Assembly: GCA_003260025.2 (NCBI GenBank)
Contig: QFZU02000106.1
Span: forward strand, 1-51,193
Direction: 5' to 3'
Length of the DNA: 51,193 nt
Origin: Microbispora triticiradicis
Lineage (GTDB): Bacteria; Actinomycetota; Actinomycetes; Streptosporangiales; Streptosporangiaceae
Below are positions 1-8,283 of this stretch, piece by piece. The stretch's first letter is position 1, and every line of letters starts with the position of its first letter. The position numbers were made by a program, and so were the translations under genes. The notes below the pieces were generated by a model. It worked only from the letters and a program-made list of their open reading frames with translations. It searched no databases and was not told the origin of the DNA.

Positions 1-2
1 CG

Positions 3-2120
3 GCCGTGCTCGCCCAGGACCCCCGGCTGGCCCCGCCGCCCGCGCGGTCCGGCCCCGCGCGGTCCCCGCGGGTCGCGGAGCCCCCGCCGTCCTCGGGCAA
101 CCTGCCGTTCGCGCTGTCCGGATTCGTCGGCCGCCACACCGACCTCGCGGCCGTCGCCGGCCTGCTGGAGGAGCACCGGCTCGTCACGCTCACCGGGCCG
201 GGAGGGGTGGGCAAGACCCGGCTGGCCCTGGAGGTCGCCCGCGCCCGCGCCCACGACGGCACCCGCGACGGCGGCGACGGGCCCTGGCTCGTGGAGCTGG
301 GCGCGCTGCGCGCCCCCGATCTGCTGGCGGCGACCGTCGCGACCACCCTGGGCCTGCCCGCCGCGTCGTCCGCCGAGCAGCTGGCCGCGATGCTCGCCGG
401 GCGCGACGCGCTGCTCGTCCTCGACAACTGCGAGCACCTGCTGACTCCGGTCGCGACGCTGGCCCACACCCTGCTGACCCGTTGCGGAGCCGTACGGATC
501 CTCGGCACGAGCCGCGAGGCTCTGGGCCTCACCGGTGAGGCGGTCTACGAGGTGCCGCCTCTGGACGCCGCCACGGAGGCCGCCGACCTCTTCCTCAGCC
601 GTGCGTCCGCCGCCGTTCCCGGCTGGACGACGGGGCCGGACGACAGGGACAGGATCACCGCCCTGTGCGCGGGGCTCGACGGGATCCCGCTGGCCATCGA
701 GCTCGCCGCCGCGCAGTGCCGCACGCTGTCCGTGGACCAGATCGCCGACGCGCTGGAGGACCGCTTCACCCTGCTCGTGGGAGGGCCGGCCGGGCGTCCC
801 GACCGCCACCGGACCCTGCTGGACACGATCGCGTGGAGCGACCACCTGCTGCTGCCGGACGAACGCCTCCTCTTCCACCGGCTCGGGGTGCTCGGGGGCG
901 GCTTCGACCTGGAGACGGCGGCCGCCGTCGGCGGGATCACGCCCGTCCTCCCCCCGCTGTCGGCGCTGGTCCGCAAGTCGCTGGTCACCGCCGAGCCCGG
1001 CACGACGCCGCGCCGCTACCGGATGCTGGAGACCGTGCGCCAGTACGCCCTGGCCGCGCTCTCCCCGGAGGATCTGGAGGAGACGCGGGCCCGCCATCGC
1101 ACCTGGGCGCTCGCGCGGGCCGAGAGCGTCGAACGCCACCTGCGCGGCCCGCAGGGCGCGGCGTTGCTCGACGGGCTGAGCCGCGACCAGCCGGAGCTCC
1201 GCGCCGCCTTCGCCTCCGCGCTGGCGGCGGGCGACGGCGACTACGCGCTGCGGCTGGGCGGCGCGCTCTTCTGGTTCTGGTTCCGGATGGGCCACGTGGC
1301 GGAGGGCCTGGCCTGGCTGTCGGAGGCGTTCGCGGCCGCCCCGGAGGCCGGCCCCGGTGTCCGCGCACGTGCCCGCTTCGCCATGACGGCGCTGCTCTAC
1401 CTGGCCGGACAGACCGCGCGGTCCCACGAGGCGGCCCGTGCGGCCGTCGAGGAGGCCCGCGAGGCCGGTGACCCGGTGACGGAGGCGGGCGCCACCGCCT
1501 ACGGCGCGTACACGGGCGTGCTGGCCGGCCTGCCGGTCGACGCCTCGGCCCTGACCGGGCGGGCCGTCGAGATCGCCCGGAACACCGCGCTGTCCTGGCT
1601 GGAGGCCGAGACGCTCATGGTGCGGGGCATGGCGCTGCGGGCCCTGGGAGATCTGCCGGCCGCCGACGCGGTCTTCCAGGAGGCGATCGCCGCCGCCCAC
1701 GCCAGCGGCCACGACTGGGCCGCGGACGGCGCCGCCTGGTGCGACATGAAGACCGCTTCGGACCGCGGGGACGGCGACAGGGCGCTGGCCGTCGCGGGGG
1801 ACCTCCTGGCGGCCATGGACCGCTACGGAGACATCTCCTTCTGGCTGGTGACGGTGCACAGCACGGCGCGGGCGCTGGCGCTGACCGGCCGGGCGGAGGA
1901 GGCCGCCGTGCTGATGGGGGCGGTGGAGGCGATCGGCGCCCGGGCAGGCGTGTCCCCTGAGCTGATGGACCCGCTGGACGGCCCGCGCGAGGCCGCCGCG
2001 GTCCGCGGGGCGCTGCCGCCGCACGAGTACGAGCGCCATGCCGCCCGCGGGCGGGAGCTGTCCCGGGAGGAGACGAGCCGGTTGGTCAGGACCCTGGTCC
2101 CGGGCCGCCGGTCCCGGTGA
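3..2120 (+). CDS. AfsR/SARP-type NB-ARC ATPase regulator, 5' end outside window
   Basis: About 705 residues are visible and the frame is still open at the window edge, so the N-terminus (possibly an OmpR-like and BTAD region) is missing; the GTG at base 6 need not be the start. After a Pro-rich linker, an NB-ARC ATPase begins near residue 30 with FVGRHTDL, Walker A GPGGVGKTR, Walker B LLVLDNCEHLL, the TSREALGL sensor and GIPLAIELAAA. The C-terminal half (about residue 360 onward) is Ala-rich helical repeat of TPR type. This order is typical of the ATPase part of AfsR/SARP-like activators and related BTAD regulators in actinomycetes. No C-terminal LuxR helix-turn-helix is visible, so DNA binding would have to lie upstream. 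It may control the FAD enzyme that follows, but that is inference. Confidence 0.8.
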   Translation, partial: AVLAQDPRLAPPPARSGPARSPRVAEPPPSSGNLPFALSGFVGRHTDLAAVAGLLEEHRLVTLTGPGGVGKTRLALEVARARAHDGTRDGGDGPWLVELGALRAPDLLAATVATTLGLPAASSAEQLAAMLAGRDALLVLDNCEHLLTPVATLAHTLLTRCGAVRILGTSREALGLTGEAVYEVPPLDAATEAADLFLSRASAAVPGWTTGPDDRDRITALCAGLDGIPLAIELAAAQCRTLSVDQIADALEDRFTLLVGGPAGRPDRHRTLLDTIAWSDHLLLPDERLLFHRLGVLGGGFDLETAAAVGGITPVLPPLSALVRKSLVTAEPGTTPRRYRMLETVRQYALAALSPEDLEETRARHRTWALARAESVERHLRGPQGAALLDGLSRDQPELRAAFASALAAGDGDYALRLGGALFWFWFRMGHVAEGLAWLSEAFAAAPEAGPGVRARARFAMTALLYLAGQTARSHEAARAAVEEAREAGDPVTEAGATAYGAYTGVLAGLPVDASALTGRAVEIARNTALSWLEAETLMVRGMALRALGDLPAADAVFQEAIAAAHASGHDWAADGAAWCDMKTASDRGDGDRALAVAGDLLAAMDRYGDISFWLVTVHSTARALALTGRAEEAAVLMGAVEAIGARAGVSPELMDPLDGPREAAAVRGALPPHEYERHAARGRELSREETSRLVRTLVPGRRSR

Positions 2121-2241
2121 CGCGGAAGACGGTCCTCCCGGCGACCACGGTCTTCCCAGCGACCCAAGCCCTCCCGATGTCCAGGGCCTCGCCGAAGGCC
2201 AAAACCTCTCCATGACCAGGGCCTTCCCGCCGGCCGGTGCC

Positions 2242-2296
2242 TTCCCGGCCGCCGGGAACCACTGGGAAAGCCGCTGGGAAAGCCGGTTCCCAGCGG
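2242..2296. repeat. Clustered TTCCC/GGGAA repeats and hairpin
   Basis: This leader lies between the regulator and the FAD enzyme. It holds a palindrome TTCCCGGC-C-GCCGGGAA (2242-2258), two exact tandem copies of CTGGGAAAGCCG (2262-2273 and 2274-2285), and a hairpin with 10-bp arms CCGCTGGGAA/TTCCCAGCGG (2271-2280 and 2287-2296). GGGAA recurs at 2254, 2264 and 2276, about one helical turn apart. SARP activators usually bind short direct repeats at such spacing, so an operator is plausible; a simple terminator or attenuator is the alternative. Confidence 0.5.
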
Positions 2297-2375
2297 CCCC
2301 CCAGCGGGCCCGCACATCCTCGTCTTCGTGAGCAGGCGCCGCCCTCACCCGGGCGGCCTGACGACGAGGAAGACC

Positions 2376-3806
2376 ATGATCAAGCGAGTGACGCGCACCC
2401 CGGCCGAAATCCGGCCGGACGGGCACGCCGTCGTCGCCGGGGCGGGAATCGGCGGGCTGCTGGCGGCCCGGGTGCTGACCGAGACGTTCGGCCGGGTCAC
2501 GGTGATCGACCGTGACGAGCTACCGGACCAGGGTGTCCCCCGGCGGGGGGTGCCGCAGGGCCACCACGCCCACGGGCTGCTGTCCCGGGGCTGCGAGATC
2601 CTCGAGGACCTGTTCCCCGGGCTGACCGCGGACCTGATCGCCGCGGGCGCCACCCCCTGTGACATCCAGAACGACGTCCGCTGGTACAACGACGGCCGGC
2701 GGCTGCGGTCCGCTCCCTCGCGGATGCGCGGCCTGACGGTGAGCAGACCGCGGCTGGAGGCGTCCCTGCTGTCCCGGGTCGCGGCCCTTCCCGGCGTGAC
2801 GATCCTGGAACGCCGCGAGGTGGTCGAACCGGTCACCGGCTCCGGCGGCGCGGTGACCGCCGTGCGGCTGGCGGGCGCCGGTCATGAGGCGGGGCACGGG
2901 CCGGAGGAAATGCCCGCGGACCTCGTGGTCAACGCCACGGGCCGGGGCAACCGGGGCACCGAGTGGCTGCGCCGGCTGGGGTACGAGCCCGCTCCCGAGG
3001 AGCGCGTCGACTCGCGGCTGGTGTACGTCTCGCGCGAGTACCGGCGCCGTCCCGGTGACGCCGAGTTCGTCGCCCTCATCGTGGGGCACACCGCGTCGGT
3101 GCCGAGGGGCGGGGTCGCGCTCAGCGGGGAGGGCGACCGCTGGCTGGTCACCCTGTTCGGCATGGGCGACGACGTGCCGCCCGTCGACCCGGACGGCTAC
3201 CACCGCTTCGCCGCCCGGCTCCCGGTGCCGGACCTGCACCTCCTCCTGGAGCGCCTGGAACCGCTCAGCGAGCCGCGGCTGATGCGCATTCCGGTGAGCA
3301 TCCGCCGCCGGTACGAACGGCTGGACCGTTTCCCCGAGGGCTACCTGGTCTTCGGCGACGCGCTGTGCCAGTTCAACCCGTCGTACGGGCAGGGCATGAC
3401 GGTCGCCGCCTGCGAGGCCGCCGCGCTGCGCGAATGCCTGGCCGGCGGCGGGGGCGGCGGCCTGGCCCGCCGCTTCTTCGAGCGCGCCGGGCGGATCATC
3501 GACGTGCCGTGGGACATGTCGGTCGGCGGCGATCTGCGGTTCCCCTCAGTCGAGGGACCGCGCACCCCGCGCACGAAGCTGCTGAACCGCTACATCTCCC
3601 GGCTGCACGTGGCGGCGGAGGCGGACCCGGTGGTCGGGCACGCGTTCCTCAGCGTCGCCAACCTGCAGGTGCCTCCGCAGCACCTGATGTCTCCGGGCGT
3701 CCTCGCCCGGGTGCTCCGGCCGCGGGCCGGCCGCACCCCGACATCACCCCAGGCATCACCCCCGGCCGACCCCCGGGCCACGCCCCGGGACCAGGTCCCG
3801 GCCTGA
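2376..3806 (+). CDS. FAD-dependent monooxygenase-like oxidoreductase
   Basis: 476 residues from the ATG at 2376, chosen because GAGGAAG lies just upstream and the dinucleotide-binding fold then starts close to the N-terminus. The FAD-binding motif VVAGAGIGGLLAARVL is near residues 19-34, followed by the DRDELP acidic end of the second strand. A second FAD motif, VFGDALCQFNPSYGQGM, lies near residue 330 and is typical of PHBH/geranylgeranyl-reductase-like flavoproteins. Substrate unknown; such enzymes hydroxylate or epoxidise aromatic or polyketide substrates. No biosynthetic genes are adjacent except the AfsR-like regulator upstream, so a role in secondary metabolism is only suggestive. The C-terminus is Pro/Ala-rich and probably disordered. 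Confidence 0.82.
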   Translation: MIKRVTRTPAEIRPDGHAVVAGAGIGGLLAARVLTETFGRVTVIDRDELPDQGVPRRGVPQGHHAHGLLSRGCEILEDLFPGLTADLIAAGATPCDIQNDVRWYNDGRRLRSAPSRMRGLTVSRPRLEASLLSRVAALPGVTILERREVVEPVTGSGGAVTAVRLAGAGHEAGHGPEEMPADLVVNATGRGNRGTEWLRRLGYEPAPEERVDSRLVYVSREYRRRPGDAEFVALIVGHTASVPRGGVALSGEGDRWLVTLFGMGDDVPPVDPDGYHRFAARLPVPDLHLLLERLEPLSEPRLMRIPVSIRRRYERLDRFPEGYLVFGDALCQFNPSYGQGMTVAACEAAALRECLAGGGGGGLARRFFERAGRIIDVPWDMSVGGDLRFPSVEGPRTPRTKLLNRYISRLHVAAEADPVVGHAFLSVANLQVPPQHLMSPGVLARVLRPRAGRTPTSPQASPPADPRATPRDQVPA

Positions 3807-3875
3807 ACGGCTCACCCGAGCCCTGTCTCCCCACCAGAGCGGTCCCCAAGGGACCGGAAAGAAAGGACACCTCTC

Positions 3876-4214
3876 ATGATGAAGCGCACCTCCATCCGTC
3901 TCGCCCTCGCCGCCGCCGCCGTCGCCGGTGGGCTGGCCGTCACCGCCGCCCCGGCCCTGGCGGCCACGGGCGCCACGGCCAACTCGGGCCGGGTCGCCCC
4001 CGGCGCCACCGGGACCTTCCTGGCGATCTGCCCGTCGTACGCGCCGCACATGCTGGCCGACACCATCACGATCACCGCCCCGGCCGGGGTGGCGATCTCG
4101 ACCAGCCTGACCCGCGACTCCGACGTCTTCCACCGCGACCTGCTCAAGGTGACGGCCGTCAACGGGACCGCGGCGAGCGCCTACGTGGCCGTCACGGCCT
4201 CGTGCACGAGCTGA
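3876..4214 (+). CDS. Small secreted protein of unknown function
   Basis: 112 residues with a good ribosome binding site (GAAAGGA) upstream of a double ATG; the first is used. A typical Sec signal peptide covers about residues 1-29: KR-type N-region, Ala/Val-rich core, and cleavage after PALA-A. The mature part of about 83 residues contains two cysteines (SYAP region and the C-terminal SCTS) that could pair, and its Thr/Val/Ile-rich composition suggests a beta-sandwich. I do not recognise a family. The convergent chitinase fragment ends only 49 bases away, with a shared hairpin terminator. Confidence 0.7.
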   Translation: MMKRTSIRLALAAAAVAGGLAVTAAPALAATGATANSGRVAPGATGTFLAICPSYAPHMLADTITITAPAGVAISTSLTRDSDVFHRDLLKVTAVNGTAASAYVAVTASCTS

Positions 4215-4263
4215 TCTCTCCTCCCCCGACCGGCGCCCGCCCGGTCACCGCGCCGGAGCGCGT

Positions 4264-5409
4264 TCAGCGGAGGATGGTGCCCTCGCGCAGGGCGTGCCGT
4301 CCTCCGCTCTGGACGGTGACAAAGTCGACCACGCCGGTCAGCTTCTGCAGGTCGAAGCCCGCCTTGACGCGGTCCGGCTCGGCCGGCACGTAGACCGTGA
4401 GCAGGTAGCGGCGGCCGTTGGCCGCGCCGAGCGCGTCGAGTTGCGCGCGGAACTCCGCCAGCAGGGCCGTCAGGTGACGCTTGTCCTCGGCGCCGACGTG
4501 GTTGCCCAGGTGGCCCTCGCCGCCGGGCCACTCCCAGTCGACGTCGATGCCGTCGAAGACGCCCGCGGCGCTGCCGGGGCCGCCGCGGCTGCCCACGCCC
4601 GGCAGGTCACCCCTGATGTACGCGTCGAGGCACGACTTGACGAACCGCTGCCGGGTGGCGGCGGTACGCGCGACGTCCGAGAAGTACTTGGAATACGTCC
4701 AGCCTCCGATGGAGATGAGCGTCCTCAGGTTGGGGTGCCGGGCCTTCAGCTTCTTCAACTGGTTGAAGTTGCCGGCGAGCCGGGCGTCCGGCGGATCCGC
4801 CCTGCCGTCCAGCGACTCGGCCGCCGTGAAACCCCGCTGGTAGTCGGCCCAGGCGTCACCCGCGCCGTCGCCCTGGTCGGGGTCCTCGGGGTCGGGCGCG
4901 GGCGGCCGGGTGACACCGGCCAGACAGGTCAGCGACGTCGGGTCGATGTTCGCGAAGGCGTAGACGGCGTGCGTCAGCCGGCTCGCCTGCCCGCTCTCCT
5001 CCAGGTCGTGCACGGTCGACGTGGCGCCGAACGCGCCGCGCTGGGGGACGTACCCGACCCTGATCGGACGCGGCGAGGGGGAGGGCCTGGGAGAGGGTCT
5101 GGGGGTGACCGTCACGGTGACCGTCACCTCGGGCATGGGCACGGACTCGCTCTCCAGCCGGGCGGCCGCGGCCTGCACCGGCACCATCGCGCCCTGCGCG
5201 GCGGCCTGTATCGGAACCTGTGCCGGAGCCGGCGCCTTGACGGGCGCGACGGCGGGGGGCGCGACGAGACGCGGCTTCACCTGCGTGTTCCGCGCGGCGG
5301 GGGCGGCGGTCCCGGTCGCCCGTGCCGGGTCGAAGCAGGCGATGAACAGGGCGGAAAGTACGGCCGACAGGACCACGACGGTGAAGACGCCACGCGTGAT
5401 CGCTTGCAT
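4264..5409 (-). CDS. GH18 chitinase-like protein, apparently C-terminally truncated
   Basis: 381 residues from an ATG preceded by CGGAG. Residues 1-30 form a signal peptide or anchor; 31-115 are a Pro/Ala-rich linker ending in VTVTVTPRPSPRP. The GH18 barrel starts at VGYVP (118). SIGGWTYSKYFSDVA (233-247) and the catalytic DGIDVDWEWPG (286-296, proton donor E293) are intact. The barrel normally continues into a strand with M-x-Y-D and then a Trp near the end. Here it reads VDFVTVQ and ends within 16 residues, so beta strands 6-8, the substrate Tyr and the lid are missing; well over 100 residues are lacking compared with family members. The last residues are encoded by the hairpin at 4266-4308. 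Probably inactive or a decaying gene, possibly a chitin-binding remnant. Confidence 0.8.
   Translation of the reverse strand: MQAITRGVFTVVVLSAVLSALFIACFDPARATGTAAPAARNTQVKPRLVAPPAVAPVKAPAPAQVPIQAAAQGAMVPVQAAAARLESESVPMPEVTVTVTVTPRPSPRPSPSPRPIRVGYVPQRGAFGATSTVHDLEESGQASRLTHAVYAFANIDPTSLTCLAGVTRPPAPDPEDPDQGDGAGDAWADYQRGFTAAESLDGRADPPDARLAGNFNQLKKLKARHPNLRTLISIGGWTYSKYFSDVARTAATRQRFVKSCLDAYIRGDLPGVGSRGGPGSAAGVFDGIDVDWEWPGGEGHLGNHVGAEDKRHLTALLAEFRAQLDALGAANGRRYLLTVYVPAEPDRVKAGFDLQKLTGVVDFVTVQSGGRHALREGTILR
4266..4308. terminator. Hairpin terminator between convergent genes, inside the chitinase 3' end
   Basis: Outer arms AGCGGAGGA (4266-4274) and TCCTCCGCT (4300-4308) are perfectly complementary, with a nested stem GCCCT/AGGGC around the loop CGCGC. 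There is no T-tract, as is common in high-GC actinomycetes. The hairpin also encodes the last 14 residues of the chitinase frame. Confidence 0.6.
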
Positions 5410-5432
5410 GGTTGCTCCGAACGGAAAAGGGA

Positions 5433-5455
5433 CCTCCGGCGTCGAAACGCCGAGG
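5433..5455 (-). promoter_or_regulatory. Hairpin in the leader of the chitinase gene
   Basis: Arms CGGCGT and ACGCCG around the loop CGAA, extended by CCT/AGG with one bulge, about 25 bases upstream of the chitinase ATG. It could be a leader structure or an operator; nothing identifies the regulator. The rest of 5456-5663 shows no gene. Confidence 0.3.
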
Positions 5456-5639
5456 GAGGGAATGCCGCGGGAGCGTAGTGACGTCTTCGACCGGCCGACA
5501 ACCGGTGCAGTCTTAAGGCCGGATTATGCGTGGCTCATGTCGCAGGTGGGCGCGTTCCAGCATGCCGACCTGCTGTTTTCATCATGCCCGTCATCTCTGC
5601 AAATTTCACCCGTGCGGCTGAGAACGCGGTTCGCGAGCC

Positions 5640-6462
5640 TAGGCCCTTGATTGGGATAGCCGCGTGACTGAGCGCAAGCCGTACCCCAGCGACTTAACCG
5701 ACGCGCAGTGGGCGTTGATCGAGCCAGTGCTCACGGCATGGAAGGCCACGCACCCCGTCCGTCAGCGGCCACGAGGGCAACTACGAGTTACGCGAGATCG
5801 TCAACGCCATCCGCTACCAGGGGCAGACCGGCGTCCAATGGGACTATCTCCCGCAGGACCTGCCACCCAGAAGTGCCACGTACTACTACTTCTCCAAGTG
5901 GCGCGACGACGGCACCGACAAGACAATCCACGACATGCTGCGCAGGCATCTGCGCGAGAAGAAGAAGCGATAGCCGACCCGAGCCTGGTCGTGCTGGACA
6001 CCCAGAGCGTCCAGGTCGCGGCCGGAGTCCCCGCCTCCACCACCGGAAAAGATGCCGCCAAGCGCGTGCCGGGCAGGAAGCGGGGCCTGGTCGGTAGAGC
6101 GTGCCGGGCCTGGTCATCACCGTGGTCATGCCGGCCGCCTCGGTCCACGAGAACACCGCCGGGATCACCCTGCTGGACCGGGTCGTCGCCGACACCGAGG
6201 ACACGGTGACCAAAGCGCTGGTCGACCAGGGGTTCAAAAACGCCGTCCTCGCGCATGGCGCAGACCTGGGGATCGACGTGGAGATCGTCGAGCGTAACCC
6301 CGGCAACAAGGGGTTCGTCCCCCAGCGCAAGAGATGGGTCGTCGAGCAAACGTACGGCATCTTGATGTTCCACCGACGCCTGGTCCGCGACTACGAGCAC
6401 CTGCCGGCCCCATAGCTCGGCCGGTGAGCCACGCGTTCATGCCCAACTTGAACGACGTCCTA
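5640..6462 (+). mobile_element. Degenerate IS5-family insertion sequence
   Basis: The element surrounds the broken transposase at 5664-6415. Candidate imperfect terminal repeats are TAGGCCCTTGATTGGGAT at 5640-5657 and, read on the minus strand, a related sequence containing TAGG and TTCAAGTTGGGCAT at 6439-6462. Similarity is partial (shared TAGG and TTGGG blocks), so the ends are uncertain. No clear target duplication was found. Confidence 0.45.
5664..6415 (+). pseudogene. IS5-family transposase, multiply frameshifted
   Basis: The N-terminus MTERKPYPSDLTDAQWALIEP is characteristic of IS5-type transposases of actinomycetes. Reading continues only by changing frame three times: at about 5764 into GHEGNYELREIVNAIRYQ, at about 5950-5970 (just before an in-frame TAG) into SLVVLDTQSVQVAAG with the first DDE Asp, and at about 6095 into VITVVMPAASVHENTAG. 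The end KGFVPQRKRWVVEQTYGILMF holds the KRWVVE block with the catalytic Glu. All conserved parts are present in order, so this is an old intact-length copy inactivated by small indels. Programmed frameshifting would explain at most one change, so I call it dead. Confidence 0.85.
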
Positions 6463-6483
6463 CAGGGTCGTTAGCCTGCGCGC

Positions 6484-7014
6484 ATGTCAGATCTAGGGCA
6501 TGTGGCTTGGCCGCCTGAGCTGATCCGGACCGAGCGTCTCGTGCTCCGTGAGCCCGAGGCGCGGGACCGTACAACGTTCATCGAGCTGCTCGCCTCGCCA
6601 GAGGTGCACACCTACCTCGGCGGTCCCCGCCCGCGTGACGAGCTTGAGCGTGAGATGCCGGAGGTGCCCGAGCGATGGCCCGGGAGTTTCGTCGTCGAGC
6701 TCGACGGGACGATGATCGGCCAGATCCTGCTCAGGAGAGCAGCCGGGCACCGTCGCCCGGCCGCCGTGGGGAAGGCCGATCTCGGTTACCTGTTCCTGCC
6801 GAAGGCCTGGGGGCAAGGGTACGCCGCCGAGGCGTGCGCGGCGGCACTCGACTGGTTTGACGGCGTCCTTCCCGGCGAGCCGGTGGTGCTCACCACCCAG
6901 AGCGCCAACGTCGCCTCGATGCGCCTCGCGGCAAAGCTGGGGTTCACCGAGGTCGAGCGGTTCCAGGCCTGGGACGCCGAGCAGTGGCTCGGCCTGCGAC
7001 CCCCGGCCACGTGA
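6484..7014 (+). CDS. GNAT-family N-acetyltransferase (RimJ/RimL-like)
   Basis: 176 residues, close to the usual size. It opens with LIRTERLVLREPEARDRTTF, the standard N-terminus of RimJ/RimL-type acetyltransferases. The acetyl-CoA-binding stretch is DLGYLFLPKAWGQGYAAEAC (about residues 99-118), with Q/G-x-G-x-A in WGQGYAAEA; NVASMRLAAKLGFTEVERF follows near the C-terminus. The substrate could be a protein N-terminus, an aminoglycoside or a small amine; it cannot be read from sequence. It starts about 70 bases after the IS remnant and may have moved with it. Confidence 0.85.
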   Translation: MSDLGHVAWPPELIRTERLVLREPEARDRTTFIELLASPEVHTYLGGPRPRDELEREMPEVPERWPGSFVVELDGTMIGQILLRRAAGHRRPAAVGKADLGYLFLPKAWGQGYAAEACAAALDWFDGVLPGEPVVLTTQSANVASMRLAAKLGFTEVERFQAWDAEQWLGLRPPAT

Positions 7015-7046
7015 TGGGGCTACCCCATTTTTGGCTCTGACGCTTT

Positions 7047-7361
7047 TCATGGATGCTGTTGCCCCAATGGGTGAGGTGCATCCTTGCGCCCGAAGGCACC
7101 TGGACCCGCGTGGAATAGGCCGATGAGTAGGACGCTCGTACAAATGGACGCGAAGGCCGGTTCGGGGTATCGGTCGATGTGAGCCCACCACAACAGCAGA
7201 CCGCCAAGAACGAGGCCGGCCCATCCCGCGATGAGATTGGGGATGGGCCCGCTGCCCAACGCGCTCGGATAGCGCCTTCTGGTGATGCCGCGGATGAAAT
7301 GGGGAAGCCCATTGCCGGCGATGAGACCACCAAGGAAGCCGAAAATGATCGTTTGCCACAT
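7047..7361 (-). CDS. Small membrane protein of unknown function
   Basis: 104 residues with three hydrophobic segments: about 3-20 (IIFGFLGGLIAGNGLPHF), 44-60 (LIAGWAGLVLGGLLLWW) and 72-86 (ICTSVLLIGLFHAG). The base composition is less GC-rich than the surroundings. It lies directly downstream of the TetR gene (12 bases) on the same strand, so the two are probably co-transcribed and this protein may be a TetR target. No family recognised with confidence. Confidence 0.6.
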   Translation of the reverse strand: MWQTIIFGFLGGLIAGNGLPHFIRGITRRRYPSALGSGPIPNLIAGWAGLVLGGLLLWWAHIDRYPEPAFASICTSVLLIGLFHAGPGAFGRKDAPHPLGQQHP

Positions 7362-7373
7362 CGCGATAGGTCC

Positions 7374-7961
7374 TTATCGTTGGTCGAGTTGATGGTTCAG
7401 CATGGGCAGCAGCACCGCATCCACGAGCAGCTGCAGGAACAGGTCGTCGAGAGGTTCGCCGGTGACGAGGAGGCGAGAGAGCAGTGCGGCTGAGCTGATC
7501 TCAGCGACGAGCGCGTGGTCGATGGTTTGGGGAACCTCGCCTCGAGCGATGGCTCCGGCCACCACGGCCGCGAATACGTCGCGTTTGTGGTCGAGGACGT
7601 GTCGCCGTACGGTGTGCGCGAGATCGGGGTCGCGGCGCATCGCGACGAGGAGTCCGAGAATGAGCGCGCTGTCTTGACCTATGAGGCTGGTACGCAGTTC
7701 CAGCAGAACAGCCAGTAGACCGTCACGCAGGTTCGTCGTGTCGGGTGGCGCGGCCACCGGTGTTCCGGCGTACCGCCGTATGGCCGTCGCCACCAGCTCG
7801 GCCTTACCCGGCCACCGTCGATAGATCGTGGCCTTGCTGGCACGGGCGCGCTCCGCGATGGCCTCAATGGTCAACTGGTCGTAGCCGACCTCGACCAACA
7901 GGCTCATGGCCACGCGCAGGATGGCTTCTTCTCGAATCTCGCCGCGGCGGTGAGCCGGCAT
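7374..7961 (-). CDS. TetR-family transcriptional regulator
   Basis: 195 residues from the ATG at 7961; the frame extends further upstream but that part is not TetR-like and overlaps the operator. The N-terminal helix-turn-helix is standard: EEAILRVAMSLLVEVGYDQLTIEAIAERARASKATIYRRWPGKAELV, roughly residues 10-56. The C-terminal half looks like the ligand domain shared by many drug-efflux repressors (TetR_C type). It probably represses its own operon with the small membrane protein downstream through the inverted repeats at 7971-8019. Confidence 0.88.
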   Translation of the reverse strand: MPAHRRGEIREEAILRVAMSLLVEVGYDQLTIEAIAERARASKATIYRRWPGKAELVATAIRRYAGTPVAAPPDTTNLRDGLLAVLLELRTSLIGQDSALILGLLVAMRRDPDLAHTVRRHVLDHKRDVFAAVVAGAIARGEVPQTIDHALVAEISSAALLSRLLVTGEPLDDLFLQLLVDAVLLPMLNHQLDQR

Positions 7962-7970
7962 GACCAGTCC

Positions 7971-8019
7971 TATCGAAACGACACCGTTTAGACAGGAAGT
8001 GTACGCATGCGTTTCGATA
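7971..8019. promoter_or_regulatory. Candidate TetR operator(s)
   Basis: Just upstream of the TetR start are two overlapping symmetries. One is AAACG-ACAC-CGTTT (7976-7980 and 7985-7989), the usual size of a TetR half-site pair. The other is an exact 9-bp repeat TATCGAAAC (7971-7979) / GTTTCGATA (8011-8019). Autorepression is the natural reading. Confidence 0.55.
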
Positions 8020-8100
8020 TTGCCCAGGCTCTTCCGAAGAGATCCGCCTCGCGCGCCCGGTTTGCCCGAGCTGGGCTGAGATGTCGCCTTGGGCGTGCGC

Positions 8101-8283
8101 ATGGACGGGAACCAGCAGATTCTCACCCTCATGGCCGGCACCGGCCAGCCCACACGAGCGCGCGACCTCTGCCTGGACCTGCCCGTGGCGCGGAAGAACA
8201 TCGAGAACACCCGCGTCAAGCTCAAACGCCTGGTCGGCCTGGGCATTCTCGTGGAGATCGAGCCGGGATCGTTCGCTCAGCCG
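8101..8283 (+). pseudogene. Fragment encoding a winged-helix-like domain
   Basis: About 60 residues (MDGNQQILTLMAGTGQPTR..., then ARDLCLDLPV and LKRLVGLGILVEIEPGSF) look like a compact helical DNA-binding domain: a GTGQPTRARDLC helix pair, then a long helix and a beta wing. I recall similar segments in actinobacterial mobile-element-associated proteins, but this is not certain. After about 8283 the frame becomes antisense to the next gene and is Arg/Pro/Gly-rich, so only this piece looks real. Probably a remnant of a transferred gene marking the right edge of the accessory patch. Confidence 0.35.

Noticed and set aside
1..4214. Edge of a secondary-metabolite cluster
   Set aside because: An AfsR-like regulator and an FAD monooxygenase are suggestive, but no synthase, tailoring series or resistance gene is seen in the window.
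5634..6470. Target-site duplication flanking the IS5 remnant
   Set aside because: Only a TA or CTA match could be made around uncertain ends, which is not evidence in itself.
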